Source: Pusillimonas noertemannii
GTDB taxonomy: Bacteria; Pseudomonadota; Gammaproteobacteria; Burkholderiales; Burkholderiaceae_B
Assembly (NCBI RefSeq): GCF_003096595.1
Contig: NZ_QEKO01000005.1
Location: 124,001-188,000, forward strand
Length of the DNA: 64,000 bases
Reading direction: 5' to 3'
This document shows positions 7,662 through 20,404 of the stretch, one piece after another (position 1 is the stretch's first letter; every line of letters starts with the position of its first letter). The notes under the pieces are model-generated. The model had not been told where the DNA came from and searched no databases. It saw only the letters and a list, made by a program, of their open reading frames with translations. Position numbers and translations under genes: made by a program.

Positions 7662-8429
7662 ATGGACAGTATCCCATTCAAGAACCTGTACGACCTTGTG
7701 CGGCACATGCACGGCGGCTTGCCCTGGGGCCGTGTGCTCGACGCCGGCACGGGGCGCGGCTCCATGTCGTGGCTGCTTGAACAAGAGACCGCCGGCTGGA
7801 CGGCCGTGACGGGCGCCCAGAGCATGGCCGACGACGTCAAGCGCCTTGTCGGCGATGCCATGCGCGAGCACGATCGCCTGCTGGTCGGCAACTGGATGGA
7901 CCCCGAGCTGCTGGCGGGCGAGCAGTACGACACGGTGCTTGCCGACTACCTGGTGGGCGCCATAGAGGGGTTTGCGCCATACTGGCAAGACCGCATCTTC
8001 GCCCGCCTGCGTCCCATGGTGAGGCACAGGCTTTATGTGGTGGGTCTGGAACCCTATGTGCCGTATTCACCCACGGATCCGGCCGGGCGCATAGTGTGCG
8101 AGATAGGGCGGCTGCGCGACGCCTGCCTGCTGCTGGCGGGCGACCGGCCCTATCGCGAATACCCGATGGACTGGATCTTGCGGCAGCTGCGGCTGGCGGG
8201 TTTCAAGCCGGTGGATACCCGGCGCCTTGCCATCCGCTACGGCGAAAGATTCATCAACAGCCAGCTGGACATGTGCGACCAGCGCCTGCTTCGCCTGGGC
8301 GACCGGGCGCTGGCCACCGCCATGTCCGAGCATGTGGCGCAATTGCGCCAGCGGGCGCTGGCGCTGGCAAAGGCCGAAGGGGGCTTGCGCCACGGCCACG
8401 ACTACGTCATTGCGGCCGAGCCCGCCTGA
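7662..8429 (+). CDS. SAM-dependent methyltransferase-like protein linked to znuD
   Basis: 255 residues; ATG at 7662, 2 bases after the znuD stop (an upstream TTG overlaps that stop). Residues 24-38 (RVLDAGTGRGSMSWL) look like motif I of a Rossmann-fold methyltransferase, and a later acidic stretch (VLADYLVGAIEGF, about 99-111) fits the motif IV region. No signal peptide or membrane helix is visible, so it is cytoplasmic. The substrate is unknown. Position implies shared Zur control with the receptor. It could act on a zinc-chelating small molecule or be a general stress enzyme; neither is shown by sequence. Convergent with mnhG, with no obvious terminator in the 36-base gap. Confidence 0.75.
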   Translation: MDSIPFKNLYDLVRHMHGGLPWGRVLDAGTGRGSMSWLLEQETAGWTAVTGAQSMADDVKRLVGDAMREHDRLLVGNWMDPELLAGEQYDTVLADYLVGAIEGFAPYWQDRIFARLRPMVRHRLYVVGLEPYVPYSPTDPAGRIVCEIGRLRDACLLLAGDRPYREYPMDWILRQLRLAGFKPVDTRRLAIRYGERFINSQLDMCDQRLLRLGDRALATAMSEHVAQLRQRALALAKAEGGLRHGHDYVIAAEPA

Positions 8430-8465
8430 ATTGCCTCGCTTTGCGGGCCTGGCCGCGAAGCCGGC

Positions 8466-8789
8466 TCAGTCTTCGCGGACCGGCCGGCGGGCGTCGCGGC
8501 GCAGGGCTGCCTGCATCAGCAGGATGGCGGTGACGGGCGATACGATGACCAGGAACATGATGATCAGCAGCTCGTGCACCACCGGACGATGCGCCAGGGT
8601 GGATGCAACCAGCACGCTGGTCAGCACGACGCAGCCGGCGCCCATGGTGTTGCCCAGCGTAACCGCGTGCATGCGCGAATAAAAGCGCCGGAAGCGCAGC
8701 AGGCCGGCCGAGCCGATGAGCGTCATGGTGCCGCTAAGCACCAGCAGCAGCGTGCTGGGTATGGTGACCCATAATGGAAGGTCGTTCAT
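8466..8789 (-). CDS. mnhG: Mrp-type Na+/H+ antiporter subunit G
   Basis: 107 residues with three hydrophobic helices and the MnhG/PhaG signature (GSAGLLRFRRFYSRMHAVTLG near residues 26-46, given in part). Last gene of the antiporter operon; its ATG overlaps the mnhF stop as ATGA. Family role: one of six or seven hydrophobic subunits that together exchange Na+ or K+ for protons at the inner membrane. Confidence 0.93.
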   Translation of the reverse strand: MNDLPLWVTIPSTLLLVLSGTMTLIGSAGLLRFRRFYSRMHAVTLGNTMGAGCVVLTSVLVASTLAHRPVVHELLIIMFLVIVSPVTAILLMQAALRRDARRPVRED

Positions 8790-9067
8790 GGTTCGATTAC
8801 CTCGCCTCGCAACAAGAACTTGGCCATGGCCGTTGAACTGACAAAGCCGAAGATGCTGATGATGACGGCGATGTCGAAATACAGGCCGGTTTGATACTGC
8901 ACGCCAAGCACCAGAATAATGAGCATGCCGTTGATGTACATGGTGTCGAGGGCCAGCACGCGATCCTGCGGAGTGGGGCCGCGCAGCAGCTGCACCGTGG
9001 CGATGCCCAGCGCGATCGCGAAGCAGCTCAGGGCATAGGTGCCGGCCCAGAACAGAACGGTGGTCAT
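8786..9067 (-). CDS. mnhF: Mrp-type Na+/H+ antiporter subunit F
   Basis: 93 residues starting at the ATG at 9067; the open frame extends far upstream but that part overlaps mnhE. Three membrane helices with the family motif GPTPQDRVLALDT (about residues 30-42), which holds the conserved Asp/Arg pair. The start overlaps the mnhE stop by 4 bases and the stop overlaps the mnhG start, so translation is coupled along the operon. Confidence 0.92.
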   Translation of the reverse strand: MTTVLFWAGTYALSCFAIALGIATVQLLRGPTPQDRVLALDTMYINGMLIILVLGVQYQTGLYFDIAVIISIFGFVSSTAMAKFLLRGEVIEP

Positions 9068-9549
9068 TCGAATATCTCCATCAGCAGGCTTTGATAGCGG
9101 TTCTGCACCAGCTCGATCCAGTGGTTCTCGTCCTTGAGGTCGAGCACGTGCAGCGTGAGCGTGTTGGTTTCGTCGGAGTAGCCCGACCAGACCGTGCCGG
9201 GCGTATACGTGATGATGCAGGCGAGCGCCGCCCTGGCATGGGGGTCGCGCAGGCTGAGCGGGATCTTCATGAAGCCGGGCGTATGCGAGTCGGCGCCCAG
9301 GATGATCAGGCGGGCCACGGCGAAGTTCGAGTGGATGATGTCGGACACGACGCGCGCGGCGAGCTTGATCATGAGAAGCGGGCGCTTGGGCCGCGAACGC
9401 ACGGGCCGCAGCGCCATGGCCGCCCAGGCCAGCAGCAGCGCCAGCACGGTGCCCGTTGCCAGATGCCCCGGCGAGACCGAGTTGTTCAGCAGCAGCCAGA
9501 TGACCAGCAGCACCGCCGGAAGCACCAGCCAATACAGGACATTCTTCAT
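9064..9549 (-). CDS. mnhE: Mrp-type Na+/H+ antiporter subunit E
   Basis: 161 residues. Two hydrophobic helices at the N-terminus (about 4-22 and 28-46) are followed by a soluble domain with the conserved block ITYTPGTVWSGY (about 113-124) and an acidic C-terminus. Length and order match MnhE/PhaE. The start overlaps the mnhD stop as ATGA. Confidence 0.93.
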   Translation of the reverse strand: MKNVLYWLVLPAVLLVIWLLLNNSVSPGHLATGTVLALLLAWAAMALRPVRSRPKRPLLMIKLAARVVSDIIHSNFAVARLIILGADSHTPGFMKIPLSLRDPHARAALACIITYTPGTVWSGYSDETNTLTLHVLDLKDENHWIELVQNRYQSLLMEIFE

Positions 9550-11177
9550 GGCATGCCCCCCAATGCACGCACGGGTTGATGAGACATCACCGCATCAATA
9601 TAGGATTGCGGCCGGTCGAGCAGCAGCGCCGTTTCTTCGAGAAAATCCATGACCGGGCCGGCCCAGATCGCCAGCGCGATACAGCTGAGCAGCAGGAGGC
9701 TTACCGAGCCCGCCTCGCTGACCCGCAGGCGGGGGACCACGATGTCTTCGGCGGTCCAGAACAGGCGTATGCCTGTGCGGCTCAGGGCAATGATGCCGGC
9801 CAGCCCCGAAAGCAGCACGGCGGCGACCAGTGTCCAGGCAGCCAGCGAGGGCGTGTCGGTGGCCGAGGTCTGCAACGCCGCCGACAGCAGGGAAAGCTTG
9901 GCGACGAAGCCCGGCAGCGGAGGCAGGCCCGCGACCAGCAGCGCGCAGCAGAAGAAGGCCATGCCCAGAAAGGCCATGGCGGCGGGAATGGCCACGCCCA
10001 CCACATCGTCCGAGCGGTCGGGCGATTCGGGGTCGTCGAGATCGAAGGCTTCCAGGCTGACGGCCAGCACGTCGGCGCCGAAGCTACGGGTGCGTTCGAT
10101 CATTTCTATCAGCATGTAGAAGGCGCCCAGGGCCAGGACCGAGGTAAGCAGGTAGAACAGCGCCGGACCGGTAAGCGCGACACCCGGCATGCCCAATGCC
10201 GCCAGCAGCGTGCCCGAAGACATGATGACGCAATAGCCGATGAGCCGCTCGGCCTGCTGGGTGGCCAGGATGCCGATCGCGCCGAAGATGAGGGTGGCCA
10301 CGCCCAGGGGGAACATCCATTCTCCGCCGAAGGCGGCGGGCGCCCCCGTGGGCAGCAGCAGCGAGCCCAGTCGCAGCAGGGCGTATATGCCCACCTTTGT
10401 CATGATGGAGAACACGGCGGCGACCGGGGCGCAGGCATGCCCATAGGCGTTGGGAAGCCAGAAGTTGAGCGGCCAGGCGGCGGCCTTGGTCAGGAAGGCG
10501 ATGCCCAGGATGGCCGCGGCCGCCTCGAACAGGCGCCGGTCGGCGCCGGTAAGCTGGCCCGCGCGGATGGCCAGGTCGGCCATGTTGAGCGTGCCGGTCA
10601 CCCCGTAGATAAGAGCGATGCCGATCAGCAGCAGGAAGGAAGCAGCCAGGTTGGTGGCAATGTAGTGCAGGCCGGCCGTAACCCGCATTTCGCCCGTGCC
10701 ATGCAGCATGAGCCCGTACGAAGCGCCCAGCAGCACTTCGAAGAACACGAACAGGTTGAACAGGTCGCCGGTCAGGAAGGCGCCGTTCAGGCCCATCAGC
10801 AGCAACTGGAACAGCGGCAGGAAGTGCACCCCGGCACGCTCCCAGCGGGCCGTTGAGTAAATGAGGGCCGCCAGTCCGAGTATGGAGCACAGCAGCAGCA
10901 TGACCGCCGCCAGGCGATCGGCCACCAGCACGATGCCGAACGGGGCCGGCCAGTCGCCCACCAGGTACACGGCGATGTTCTGCGGCCAAAGATCGGGCAT
11001 GTGCCCGGTTGTCATCAGAAGCAGCTGATAGGCCACGAAGATCTGGAACAGCACCGAGGCAAAGGACAGCGCCAGGCGGGTTTTGCGGCGGGATTCTTTG
11101 AGCAGGACCAGCAGTGCGCCCGCCATCAGCGGCGTCGCGATGGGAAGCATGGGCAGATGTTGCAGCCAGCCGTTCAC
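9546..11177 (-). CDS. mnhD: Mrp-type Na+/H+ antiporter subunit D
   Basis: 543 residues with about 14 membrane helices, homologous to the proton-pumping subunits of complex I (NuoM/NuoN type). Key family features are visible: a Glu in the fifth helix (FVFFEVLLGASYGL) and the Lys/His-bearing segment TKAAAWPLNFWLP followed by SIMTKVGIYALLR. It forms one of the two ion-translocating modules of the antiporter. A hydrophilic acidic insert (about 380-395, rich in Asp/Pro/Ser) is longer than I would expect. Start overlaps the mnhC stop by 4 bases. Confidence 0.94.
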   Translation of the reverse strand: MNGWLQHLPMLPIATPLMAGALLVLLKESRRKTRLALSFASVLFQIFVAYQLLLMTTGHMPDLWPQNIAVYLVGDWPAPFGIVLVADRLAAVMLLLCSILGLAALIYSTARWERAGVHFLPLFQLLLMGLNGAFLTGDLFNLFVFFEVLLGASYGLMLHGTGEMRVTAGLHYIATNLAASFLLLIGIALIYGVTGTLNMADLAIRAGQLTGADRRLFEAAAAILGIAFLTKAAAWPLNFWLPNAYGHACAPVAAVFSIMTKVGIYALLRLGSLLLPTGAPAAFGGEWMFPLGVATLIFGAIGILATQQAERLIGYCVIMSSGTLLAALGMPGVALTGPALFYLLTSVLALGAFYMLIEMIERTRSFGADVLAVSLEAFDLDDPESPDRSDDVVGVAIPAAMAFLGMAFFCCALLVAGLPPLPGFVAKLSLLSAALQTSATDTPSLAAWTLVAAVLLSGLAGIIALSRTGIRLFWTAEDIVVPRLRVSEAGSVSLLLLSCIALAIWAGPVMDFLEETALLLDRPQSYIDAVMSHQPVRALGGMP

Positions 11178-11517
11178 AGATCGGCCTCCCTGCCATCGAC
11201 GTGGTCATTGCCCGCGAAGCCCCGTGATGCCAGCAGCACCGCCAGGAACAGCGCCGTGGTGGCGAAGCCGATGACGATGGCGGTAAGGACCAGGGCCTGG
11301 GGCACCGGGTCGGTGTACAGCAGGGGGTCGATTTCGCCGGACTTGTCGATGACGGGCGCGGCGCTGACGCGCAGCCTGCCCATCGAGAAAATGAAGAGGT
11401 TCACCGCATAGGCCAGCAGGGAAAATCCGATAATGACCTGGAACGTGCGCGGGCGCAGGACCAGCCAGACCCCCGAGCCGGTCAGCACGCCGATGGCGAT
11501 GGCAAGAATGATTTCCA

Positions 11518-11518
<1 letters not shown>
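11174..11518 (-). CDS. mnhC: Mrp-type Na+/H+ antiporter subunit C
   Basis: 114 residues, related to complex I NuoK, three membrane helices and the motif DPVPQALVLTAIVIGFA (about 69-85). I chose a GTG start at 11518: it shares its G with the TAG stop of the preceding gene (TAGTG), and no ATG precedes the first helix; the open frame further upstream lies inside the mnhA gene. Start codon choice is inferred from this overlap and family length. Confidence 0.9.
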
Positions 11519-14454
<2,936 letters not shown>

Positions 14455-14514
14455 TCGGCTTGGGGCGGGTTGAAGGAAAAGACCGCTCTAATGATACGAT
14501 ATTTTTCTATGTGT

Positions 14515-14922
14515 TCAGCGCGGTGTTTGATCATTGATTTGCCGTGAGCCGCTTGGGCCCGGCCTTTGCAGGGTCTTCAGGCCCAGGGCCAGGTAGGCGG
14601 TCACCCCGATGCCCATCAATGCCAGCGGTATTCGCAGTGCCAGCGAGGGCAGCATGTATATGGAATACGACAGCGAGACCCACATCACGGCGATGGCGGT
14701 GAGCTTCACGCGCAAGGTGACGCCCTTGCGCTCCTGGAAGTCGAGCAGGTAGCGGCCGAAGACGCGATTGCCGGTCAGCCAGCGGTACATGCGTTCAGAG
14801 CCGCGCATGAAGCAGGCCGCGGCCAGCAGCAGGAAGGGCGTGGTGGGTACCAGCGGTATGGCGGCGCCTATTACGGCCAGGGCCAGCGCGATGCAGCCGA
14901 CAACGTTGAAAAATATCTTCAT
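14515..14922 (-). CDS. YbaN-like inner-membrane protein (DUF454)
   Basis: 135 residues, three or four membrane helices. The N-terminal pattern (GCIALALAVIGAAIPLVPTTPFLLLAAACF, given here only as positions 9-38) with a conserved Pro-rich turn and the following SERMYRWL...FGRYLLDF segment fits the YbaN/DUF454 family. Function is not established for the family. It precedes the Mrp operon on the same strand with 60 bases between; co-transcription is uncertain. Confidence 0.85.
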   Translation of the reverse strand: MKIFFNVVGCIALALAVIGAAIPLVPTTPFLLLAAACFMRGSERMYRWLTGNRVFGRYLLDFQERKGVTLRVKLTAIAVMWVSLSYSIYMLPSLALRIPLALMGIGVTAYLALGLKTLQRPGPSGSRQINDQTPR

Positions 14923-15012
14923 GCCGCCCGGTGGGGAAGTGTTTTGTGTTTAGGCTGGGTGTTTGCCTTTCATCCCGTACTTTATCAGGCGGATTGCTTC
15001 AGGAATACTTCC

Positions 15013-16086
15013 TCAGGCGGCCTGCTCCAGGAAAACTTCCATGCGGCGCGGCTTGAGCAGCAGGCGGTCGCCGGTCTTGGGGGCCAGCGCGCGGTAGGCC
15101 TCGCTGGGTATGAGCGCCTGCAGCAGGCCCGTGCCGTCTTCGCGCTGGAACTCCAGCTGGGCGAGCGGGCCGATGGCGTTGGCGTGCAGCAGGCGCGCCA
15201 CGATGCCTTCTTCGCCGGGGCGGTAGGGCGTTACGTCGAGCTCGTGCGGGCGCACATAGCCGACTCCGGGCAGGTCGTGCACCTGCTGGTGTTCGGGGGC
15301 CCGCAGAGAGATGGGGCCGGCGTGCAGCACGCCCTGGTGGACGCGGCCTGCAAACAGGTTGACGTCGCCCAGGAAGCCGTAGACGAAGGGCGAGGCGGGG
15401 TTTTCGTAGACTTCGGCGGGCGGGCCCACTTGTTCTACGCGGCCCTTGTTGATGACGACGACCTGGTCGGCCACTTCCAGCGCTTCTTCCTGGTCGTGGG
15501 TGACGAAGATGCTGGTGACGTGCAGTTCGTCATGCAGGCGGCGCAGCCAGCGGCGCAGCTCTTTGCGCACCTTGGCGTCCAGCGCGCCGAAAGGCTCGTC
15601 CAGCAGCAGCACGCGGGGCTCGACGGCCAGGGCGCGGGCCAGCGCGATGCGCTGGCGCTGGCCGCCCGAAAGGCTCGAGGGATAGTGGTCGGCCAGCCAG
15701 TCGAGCTGCACGAGCTCGAGCAGGTGCTTGACGCGCTCGCGGATCTTGGCCGCCGGCAGGCGCTGACTGCGAGGCTTGATGCGCAGGCCGAAGGCGATGT
15801 TGTCGAACACGGTCATGTGGCGGAAAAGGGCGTAGTGCTGGAACACGAAGCCCACTTGCCGCTGGCGCACGTGCTGGTGCGAAGCGTCTTCGCCCTCGAG
15901 CAGCACCCGGCCGCTGTCGGCCTGGGCCAGGCCGGCGATGATGCGCAGCAGGGTGGTCTTGCCGCAGCCCGACGGCCCCAGCAGGGCGGTCAGTGCGCCT
16001 TGCGGAAAGCTGAGCGAGACGTCGTCCAGGGCGACGAAGTCGCCAAAGCGCTTCTTGATGTTGAGGACTTCGATACTCACGGTCAT
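15013..16086 (-). CDS. cysA: Sulfate/thiosulfate ABC transporter ATP-binding protein
   Basis: 358 residues from the ATG at 16086, which overlaps the cysW stop by 4 bases; an upstream in-frame ATG lies within cysW. Walker A GPSGCGKT (37-44), signature LSGGQRQR, Walker [13 protein letters not shown] and the H-loop [10 protein letters not shown] are all present. The C-terminal ~120 residues form the regulatory TOBE-type domain found in CysA and MalK. Drives ATP-dependent import of sulfate through CysT/CysW from the periplasmic protein Sbp. Last gene of the operon. Confidence 0.95.
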   Translation of the reverse strand: MTVSIEVLNIKKRFGDFVALDDVSLSFPQGALTALLGPSGCGKTTLLRIIAGLAQADSGRVLLEGEDASHQHVRQRQVGFVFQHYALFRHMTVFDNIAFGLRIKPRSQRLPAAKIRERVKHLLELVQLDWLADHYPSSLSGGQRQRIALARALAVEPRVLLLDEPFGALDAKVRKELRRWLRRLHDELHVTSIFVTHDQEEALEVADQVVVINKGRVEQVGPPAEVYENPASPFVYGFLGDVNLFAGRVHQGVLHAGPISLRAPEHQQVHDLPGVGYVRPHELDVTPYRPGEEGIVARLLHANAIGPLAQLEFQREDGTGLLQALIPSEAYRALAPKTGDRLLLKPRRMEVFLEQAA

Positions 16087-16988
16087 GACTCCTGTCGTAA
16101 TTGCGGCAGCGCCGCCTGGCCGTCGCGCCATTCGATATAGGACTTGAGCGCCAGGGTGGCCAGGGCAAGCAGGGCCAGCAGCGAAGCGACGGCGAAGGCG
16201 GCGGCGAAGTTGTATTCGTTATAAAGAATTTCCACGTGCAGGGGCATGGTGTTGGTTTCGCCGCGTATGTGGCCCGACACCACCGACACGGCGCCGAACT
16301 CGCCCATGGCGCGTGCATTGCACAGAATGACGCCGTACAGCAGGCCCCACTTGATGTTGGGCAGGGTGACATGGCGAAAGGTCTGCCAGCCCGAGGCGCC
16401 CAGTACGACGGCGGCCTCCTCTTCTTCCGTTCCCTGCGACTGCATCAGGGGAATGAGCTCGCGGGCAATGAAGGGGAAGGTGACGAAGACGGTGGCCAGC
16501 ACGATGCCGGGCACGGCGAACAGGATGCGGATGTCGTGTTCCTGCAGCCAGGGCCCGAGCCAGCCGTGGGCGCCGAACAGCAGCACGAAGATCAGGCCCG
16601 ATATCACCGGCGAGACGGAAAAGGGCAGGTCTATCAGGGTGATCAGCAGGCTTTTGCAGCGAAACTCGAACTTGGCGATGAACCAGGCGGCGCAGACGCC
16701 GAAGACCAGGTTCAAGGGCACGGCGATGGCGGCGGTCAGCAGGGTGAGCCGTATGGCCGACAGCGCGTCGGGCTCGACGATTGCCGCCAGGTAGGCGTCC
16801 CAGCCCTTGCGCAGGGCCTCGGCAAAGACGGCCGCCAGCGGCATGAACAGGAACAGGGCCAGGAAGGCCAGCGCGATGGTGATGAGCAGACGGCGTACCC
16901 AGCGGGGCTCTGCCAGCGCCGATGGAGCCTGGTCGAGGCGGCCGGCAACGGGCCGGAGCGCCGGCAGTGCGGTGGTCGAGCTGCTCAT
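16083..16988 (-). CDS. cysW: Sulfate ABC transporter permease CysW
   Basis: 301 residues, six membrane helices after a ~30-residue cytoplasmic N-terminus. The EAA loop that docks on CysA is visible ([20 protein letters not shown]). The sequence FEYEFNFxxAFAV-like end ([16 protein letters not shown]) is typical of CysW. One base separates it from cysT and it overlaps cysA, so the three form one translational unit. Confidence 0.94.
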   Translation of the reverse strand: MSSSTTALPALRPVAGRLDQAPSALAEPRWVRRLLITIALAFLALFLFMPLAAVFAEALRKGWDAYLAAIVEPDALSAIRLTLLTAAIAVPLNLVFGVCAAWFIAKFEFRCKSLLITLIDLPFSVSPVISGLIFVLLFGAHGWLGPWLQEHDIRILFAVPGIVLATVFVTFPFIARELIPLMQSQGTEEEEAAVVLGASGWQTFRHVTLPNIKWGLLYGVILCNARAMGEFGAVSVVSGHIRGETNTMPLHVEILYNEYNFAAAFAVASLLALLALATLALKSYIEWRDGQAALPQLRQES

Positions 16989-16989
16989 G

Positions 16990-17853
16990 TCAGGCCTCCG
17001 GCGCCAGGCTGCGCCGGCGCGTCCAGGCTTGCAGCAGGTTGATGGCCAGCAGCACGGCGAACGCCGTCAGCAGCATGACCATGGCGATGGCCGTGGCGCC
17101 CGCATAGTCGTATTGTTCAAGCTGGGTGACGATGAGCAGCGGCGTGATCTCGGACACCATCGGCATGTTGCCGGCGATGAAGATCACCGAGCCGTACTCG
17201 CCCGAGGCGCGCGCGAACGCCAGCGCAAAACCGGTAAGCAGGGCGGGCAGTATGGCCGGAAGGATGACGCGCAGGAACACCTGCAGGCGGTTGGCCCCCA
17301 GGCTGGCGGCGGCCTCTTCGAACTCGCGGTCGGCTTCCTGCAGCACGGGCTGCACGGTGCGCACGACAAAGGGCAGGCCGATGAAGGTCATGGCCACTAT
17401 CACGCCCAGGGGCGTGAACGCCACCTTGAGGCCCAGGGGCTCGAGCTGCGAGCCTATCCAGCCATTGGGAGCATAGAGCGCGGTAAGCGCGATGCCGGCC
17501 ACGGCGGTGGGCAGGGCGAAGGGCAGGTCGACCAGGGCGTCGATCAGCTTCTTGCCGGCGAAGTCGTAGCGTTCAAGCACCCACGCCACCAGCGTGCCAA
17601 AGACGACGTTGAGCGCTGCGGCCAGCAGCGCCGCGCCGAAGGTCAGGCGGTAAGAGGCCATGACGCGGTCGCTGGTGGCGGCCTTGACGAAGCCTTCCCA
17701 CGACATCGTGAAGGTATTCAGGAAGATCGCCGAAAGCGGAATCAGGACGATGAGGCACAGGTAGAACAGGGTGAAGCCGCCGGTAAGCCCGAATCCGGGC
17801 AGCACCCGGCCTGGGCGCCGGTCTCTGAAACTGAAGGGTAAGGCGATCTGCAT
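16990..17853 (-). CDS. cysT: Sulfate ABC transporter permease CysT (CysU)
   Basis: 287 residues from the ATG at 17853. The frame extends to a TTG at 17886, but the ATG gives the family length and puts [12 protein letters not shown] (about 12-23) in the usual place. Six membrane helices; EAA loop [17 protein letters not shown]. Partner of CysW in the sulfate channel. It follows sbp after a 180-base gap that holds an imperfect G/C hairpin, which could lower permease expression relative to the binding protein. Confidence 0.94.
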   Translation of the reverse strand: MQIALPFSFRDRRPGRVLPGFGLTGGFTLFYLCLIVLIPLSAIFLNTFTMSWEGFVKAATSDRVMASYRLTFGAALLAAALNVVFGTLVAWVLERYDFAGKKLIDALVDLPFALPTAVAGIALTALYAPNGWIGSQLEPLGLKVAFTPLGVIVAMTFIGLPFVVRTVQPVLQEADREFEEAAASLGANRLQVFLRVILPAILPALLTGFALAFARASGEYGSVIFIAGNMPMVSEITPLLIVTQLEQYDYAGATAIAMVMLLTAFAVLLAINLLQAWTRRRSLAPEA

Positions 17854-17976
17854 GGACGATGATTGAAAATAAAGCGCGACGCTCAATATGGTTGCATTGC
17901 CGCGCCGCGGAAGGAACGATTAACTTCGCATGTACAAAGACGCGATAGGCATAAACACCAGGGCAGGGGTGCGCCC

Positions 17977-18018
17977 GCGGCCCACGACGCGTGTGTCGGC
18001 ATCGCGTCCCCGGGCCGC
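17977..18018 (-). other. Intercistronic inverted repeat between sbp and cysT
   Basis: GCGGCCC (17977-17983) and GGGCCGC (18012-18018) form a 7-bp inverted repeat with flanking partial pairing, in the gap between the binding-protein gene and the permease gene. No T-run follows, so it is more likely an mRNA-stabilising or attenuating structure than a full terminator. Inference from position. Confidence 0.35.
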
Positions 18019-18033
18019 CCGGCGCCCCGGAAA

Positions 18034-19074
18034 TTACTTGCCCGGCTGGTAGATCTGGTCGAACACGCCGCCGTCGGCAAAGTGCTTGGCCTGCGCTTCT
18101 TCCCAGCTTCCGGCCACGTCGGCAATGGTGAACAGTTCCACGGCGGGATACTGGCTGGCGTACTTGGCGGCGACCTCCTTCGAGGTAGGACGGAAATAGT
18201 TCTTGCCGGCGATGTCCTGGCCGACGTCGCTGTACAGGTACTCGAGGTAGGCGTTGGCGACTTCGCGCGTGCCGCGGCGGTCCACGGTCTTGTCGACCAC
18301 GGCAACCGGCGGTTCGGCCAGGATGCTGATCGGAGGCGCGACGATCTCGACCTTGTCGGGGCCCAGTTCATTCAGGGCCAGCAGCGCCTCGTTCTCCCAG
18401 GCCAGCAGGACGTCGCCTATGCCCCGTTCAACGAAAGTGATGGTCGATCCGCGCGCGCCGGAATCGAGCACGGGCACCTGGCGGAACAGCTTGCCCACGA
18501 AGTCGCGCGCCGCGGCTTCGTCGCCGCCCGATTTCTTCAGGGCATGGCCCCAGGCGGCCAGGTAGTTCCAGCGGGCTCCGCCCGAGGTCTTGGGGTTGGG
18601 CGTGATGACGGAGATGCCCGGCTTGAGCAGGTCGTCCCAGTTTTGGATATGCTTGGGATTGCCCTTGCGCACCAGGAATACGATGGTCGAGGTATAGGGC
18701 GAGCTGTTGTGCGGAAGGCGTTTTTGCCAATCTTTGTCGATCAGTCCGCGCTGTGCGATGGCGTCGATGTCGGGGGCCAGCGCCAACGTGACGACGTCGG
18801 CGGCAATGCCGTCTATGACAGTGCGCGCCTGCTTGCCGGAGCCGCCATGCGATTGCTTGACCTGCACGGTATCGCCCGTTTTCTCCTGCCAATGCCTGGC
18901 GAAGGCTGCGTTGAATTCCTGGTACAGCTCGCGAGTGGGGTCGTACGAGACGTTCAGCAGCGAGACTTCCGCGCCCTGGGCGGGTAGCGCAGCGGCCAGG
19001 GAAAGCGCTGCCGCCTGAACAAGGCGGCGCAGAGCGAGGGAAAGGCGGGGCGGGTTCGAGGCTTTGTCGTTCAT
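18034..19074 (-). CDS. sbp: Periplasmic sulfate-binding protein
   Basis: 346 residues. A long signal peptide (about 1-35, ending LPAQGAE) precedes a type II periplasmic-binding fold. Sbp/CysP hallmarks are seen: [17 protein letters not shown] at the mature N-terminus, [16 protein letters not shown] (sulfate-contacting loop), and [19 protein letters not shown]. It delivers sulfate or thiosulfate to CysT/CysW/CysA encoded just downstream. First gene of the operon; in relatives such operons are under CysB control, but I could not recognise a CysB site in the 216 bases upstream. Confidence 0.95.
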   Translation of the reverse strand: MNDKASNPPRLSLALRRLVQAAALSLAAALPAQGAEVSLLNVSYDPTRELYQEFNAAFARHWQEKTGDTVQVKQSHGGSGKQARTVIDGIAADVVTLALAPDIDAIAQRGLIDKDWQKRLPHNSSPYTSTIVFLVRKGNPKHIQNWDDLLKPGISVITPNPKTSGGARWNYLAAWGHALKKSGGDEAAARDFVGKLFRQVPVLDSGARGSTITFVERGIGDVLLAWENEALLALNELGPDKVEIVAPPISILAEPPVAVVDKTVDRRGTREVANAYLEYLYSDVGQDIAGKNYFRPTSKEVAAKYASQYPAVELFTIADVAGSWEEAQAKHFADGGVFDQIYQPGK

Positions 19075-19290
19075 GGTGCTTTCATGCCGGAGCTAGAGTT
19101 GAATGAACGTCCAGCTTATGGGCAGGGCCTGCGAAAGTGAACGAATGCTTTCTTACTTGCAAAGACCGGAACGGCATATACAGAGAAAAGACAAGACGGC
19201 GCGCTCTTGCCTTGCTAGCATTACGCCTTGCGGCATGCGTCCGCTATCGATCAACGTACGCGCTGACAAAAGCGCGGGGGAAACGTACAC

Positions 19291-19671
19291 ATGAACGACA
19301 ACGACACACAGCTTGCGCAGGCCGCCGACTCCAGCCAGGGCGGCCCCGGCAAGGACTCGCTCAAGACAGTGGCCATGGTGGTCTACGCGCTCGAGGCCGT
19401 GGGCTATTTCGTCGGCATCACTGCCGTGGTGGGTGTCATCATCGCCCACATAAAAATCGGCGAAGCGCGCGGCACCTGGCTCGAATCGCATTTCCGCTGG
19501 CAGATCCGCACCTTCTGGTATTCATTGTTGTGGGGCATCGTGGGCGTCGTGCTGCTGGCCGTCATGATCGGCTATCTCGTCCTGCTGGGCGTGCTGGTCT
19601 GGAGCATCTATCGCGTTGCCAAGGGCTGGCTGCGGTTGATCGACGGCAAGGCCATGTATACGGCGACCTGA
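19291..19671 (+). CDS. DUF4870-like small membrane protein
   Basis: 126 residues: a hydrophilic N-terminus (~25), a first helix (about 27-50), a charged loop with HFRWQIRTFW (about 67-76), then two closely spaced helices (about 78-105) and the motif RVAKGWLRLIDGKAMY. The HFRWQ-type loop and the GWLRLxDG end match the DUF4870 family of small membrane proteins. Function unknown. The preceding 216 bases (19075-19290) show no feature I can name. Confidence 0.75.
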   Translation: MNDNDTQLAQAADSSQGGPGKDSLKTVAMVVYALEAVGYFVGITAVVGVIIAHIKIGEARGTWLESHFRWQIRTFWYSLLWGIVGVVLLAVMIGYLVLLGVLVWSIYRVAKGWLRLIDGKAMYTAT

Positions 19672-19794
19672 CGCGCCGGACATTGCCCGTCGCCGGGCCG
19701 GGCTCCCTGGCACCGTTTCCGCCCTGGGGGCGGCGGCTCGGGTCACCGGCACGGCAATTGCTGCCTGTGCGCGTCTCCCCCTTCGGAGGTGCCC

Positions 19795-20325
19795 ATGAGC
19801 TGGCAGGCATTGTTTGGCGAGCGCGCCACCACCAAGATCGCGGCCATCTACGACACGCGCGACGCGGCTTCCGGCGCCGCGGACGTACTAAGCAGCAAGG
19901 CGGGGCTGGCGCCCTCGCAGTGGATGCTGGTGGCGCCGCACGAGCAGGGCTTTGCGCGCAAGCTCGAGCCCGAGACGCAGGGCATTGCGCGCACAGGCAT
20001 ACGGGCGCACCTCATCCTGGGCGCCCTCGGTCTGCTGGCCGGCGTCGCGTTGTGGGTCCTGCTGTACGGCCTGGCCATTCCCTTCATCGTGTCTTCGCCT
20101 TGGGCCAGCGCCGCCGTGATCATCAGTTTTGCTACCATAGCGGGCATGATGACAGGTGGCCTCGTCATGGCGCGCCCCGACCACCAGATCGTCATTCTCA
20201 AGGTCAGGCAAGCGGCCGAGCAGGGCAGGTGGTCGCTGGTGCTGCATCCGCGCAATCCCAGGCAGTGCGACGCATTGATGAAGGAATTGTCGGAAGCGGG
20301 CACCGAGGTCGTGCGCACCGTCTAG
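19795..20325 (+). CDS. Membrane protein of unknown function
   Basis: 176 residues from the ATG at 19795, chosen for the GGAGG 5 bases before it; an in-frame GTG two codons earlier overlaps that site. The first ~55 residues are soluble and look like the alpha/beta start of general stress-type proteins (TKIAAIYDTRDAASGAADVL). Two membrane helices follow (about 68-92 and 96-122), then a soluble tail with IVILKVRQAAEQGRWSLVLH. This layout resembles small membrane proteins with a flanking ferredoxin-like fold that senses or modulates, but I do not know the family. 123 bases separate it from the DUF4870-like gene; they may be one unit. Confidence 0.65.
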   Translation: MSWQALFGERATTKIAAIYDTRDAASGAADVLSSKAGLAPSQWMLVAPHEQGFARKLEPETQGIARTGIRAHLILGALGLLAGVALWVLLYGLAIPFIVSSPWASAAVIISFATIAGMMTGGLVMARPDHQIVILKVRQAAEQGRWSLVLHPRNPRQCDALMKELSEAGTEVVRTV

Positions 20326-20404
20326 GCGGCGCAGGCTTGCGCAATACTGTTCTTGGGCAGGTCGAATCAACACCAGGGCGCGGCTCAATCACCAGGAACG
20401 CGCA

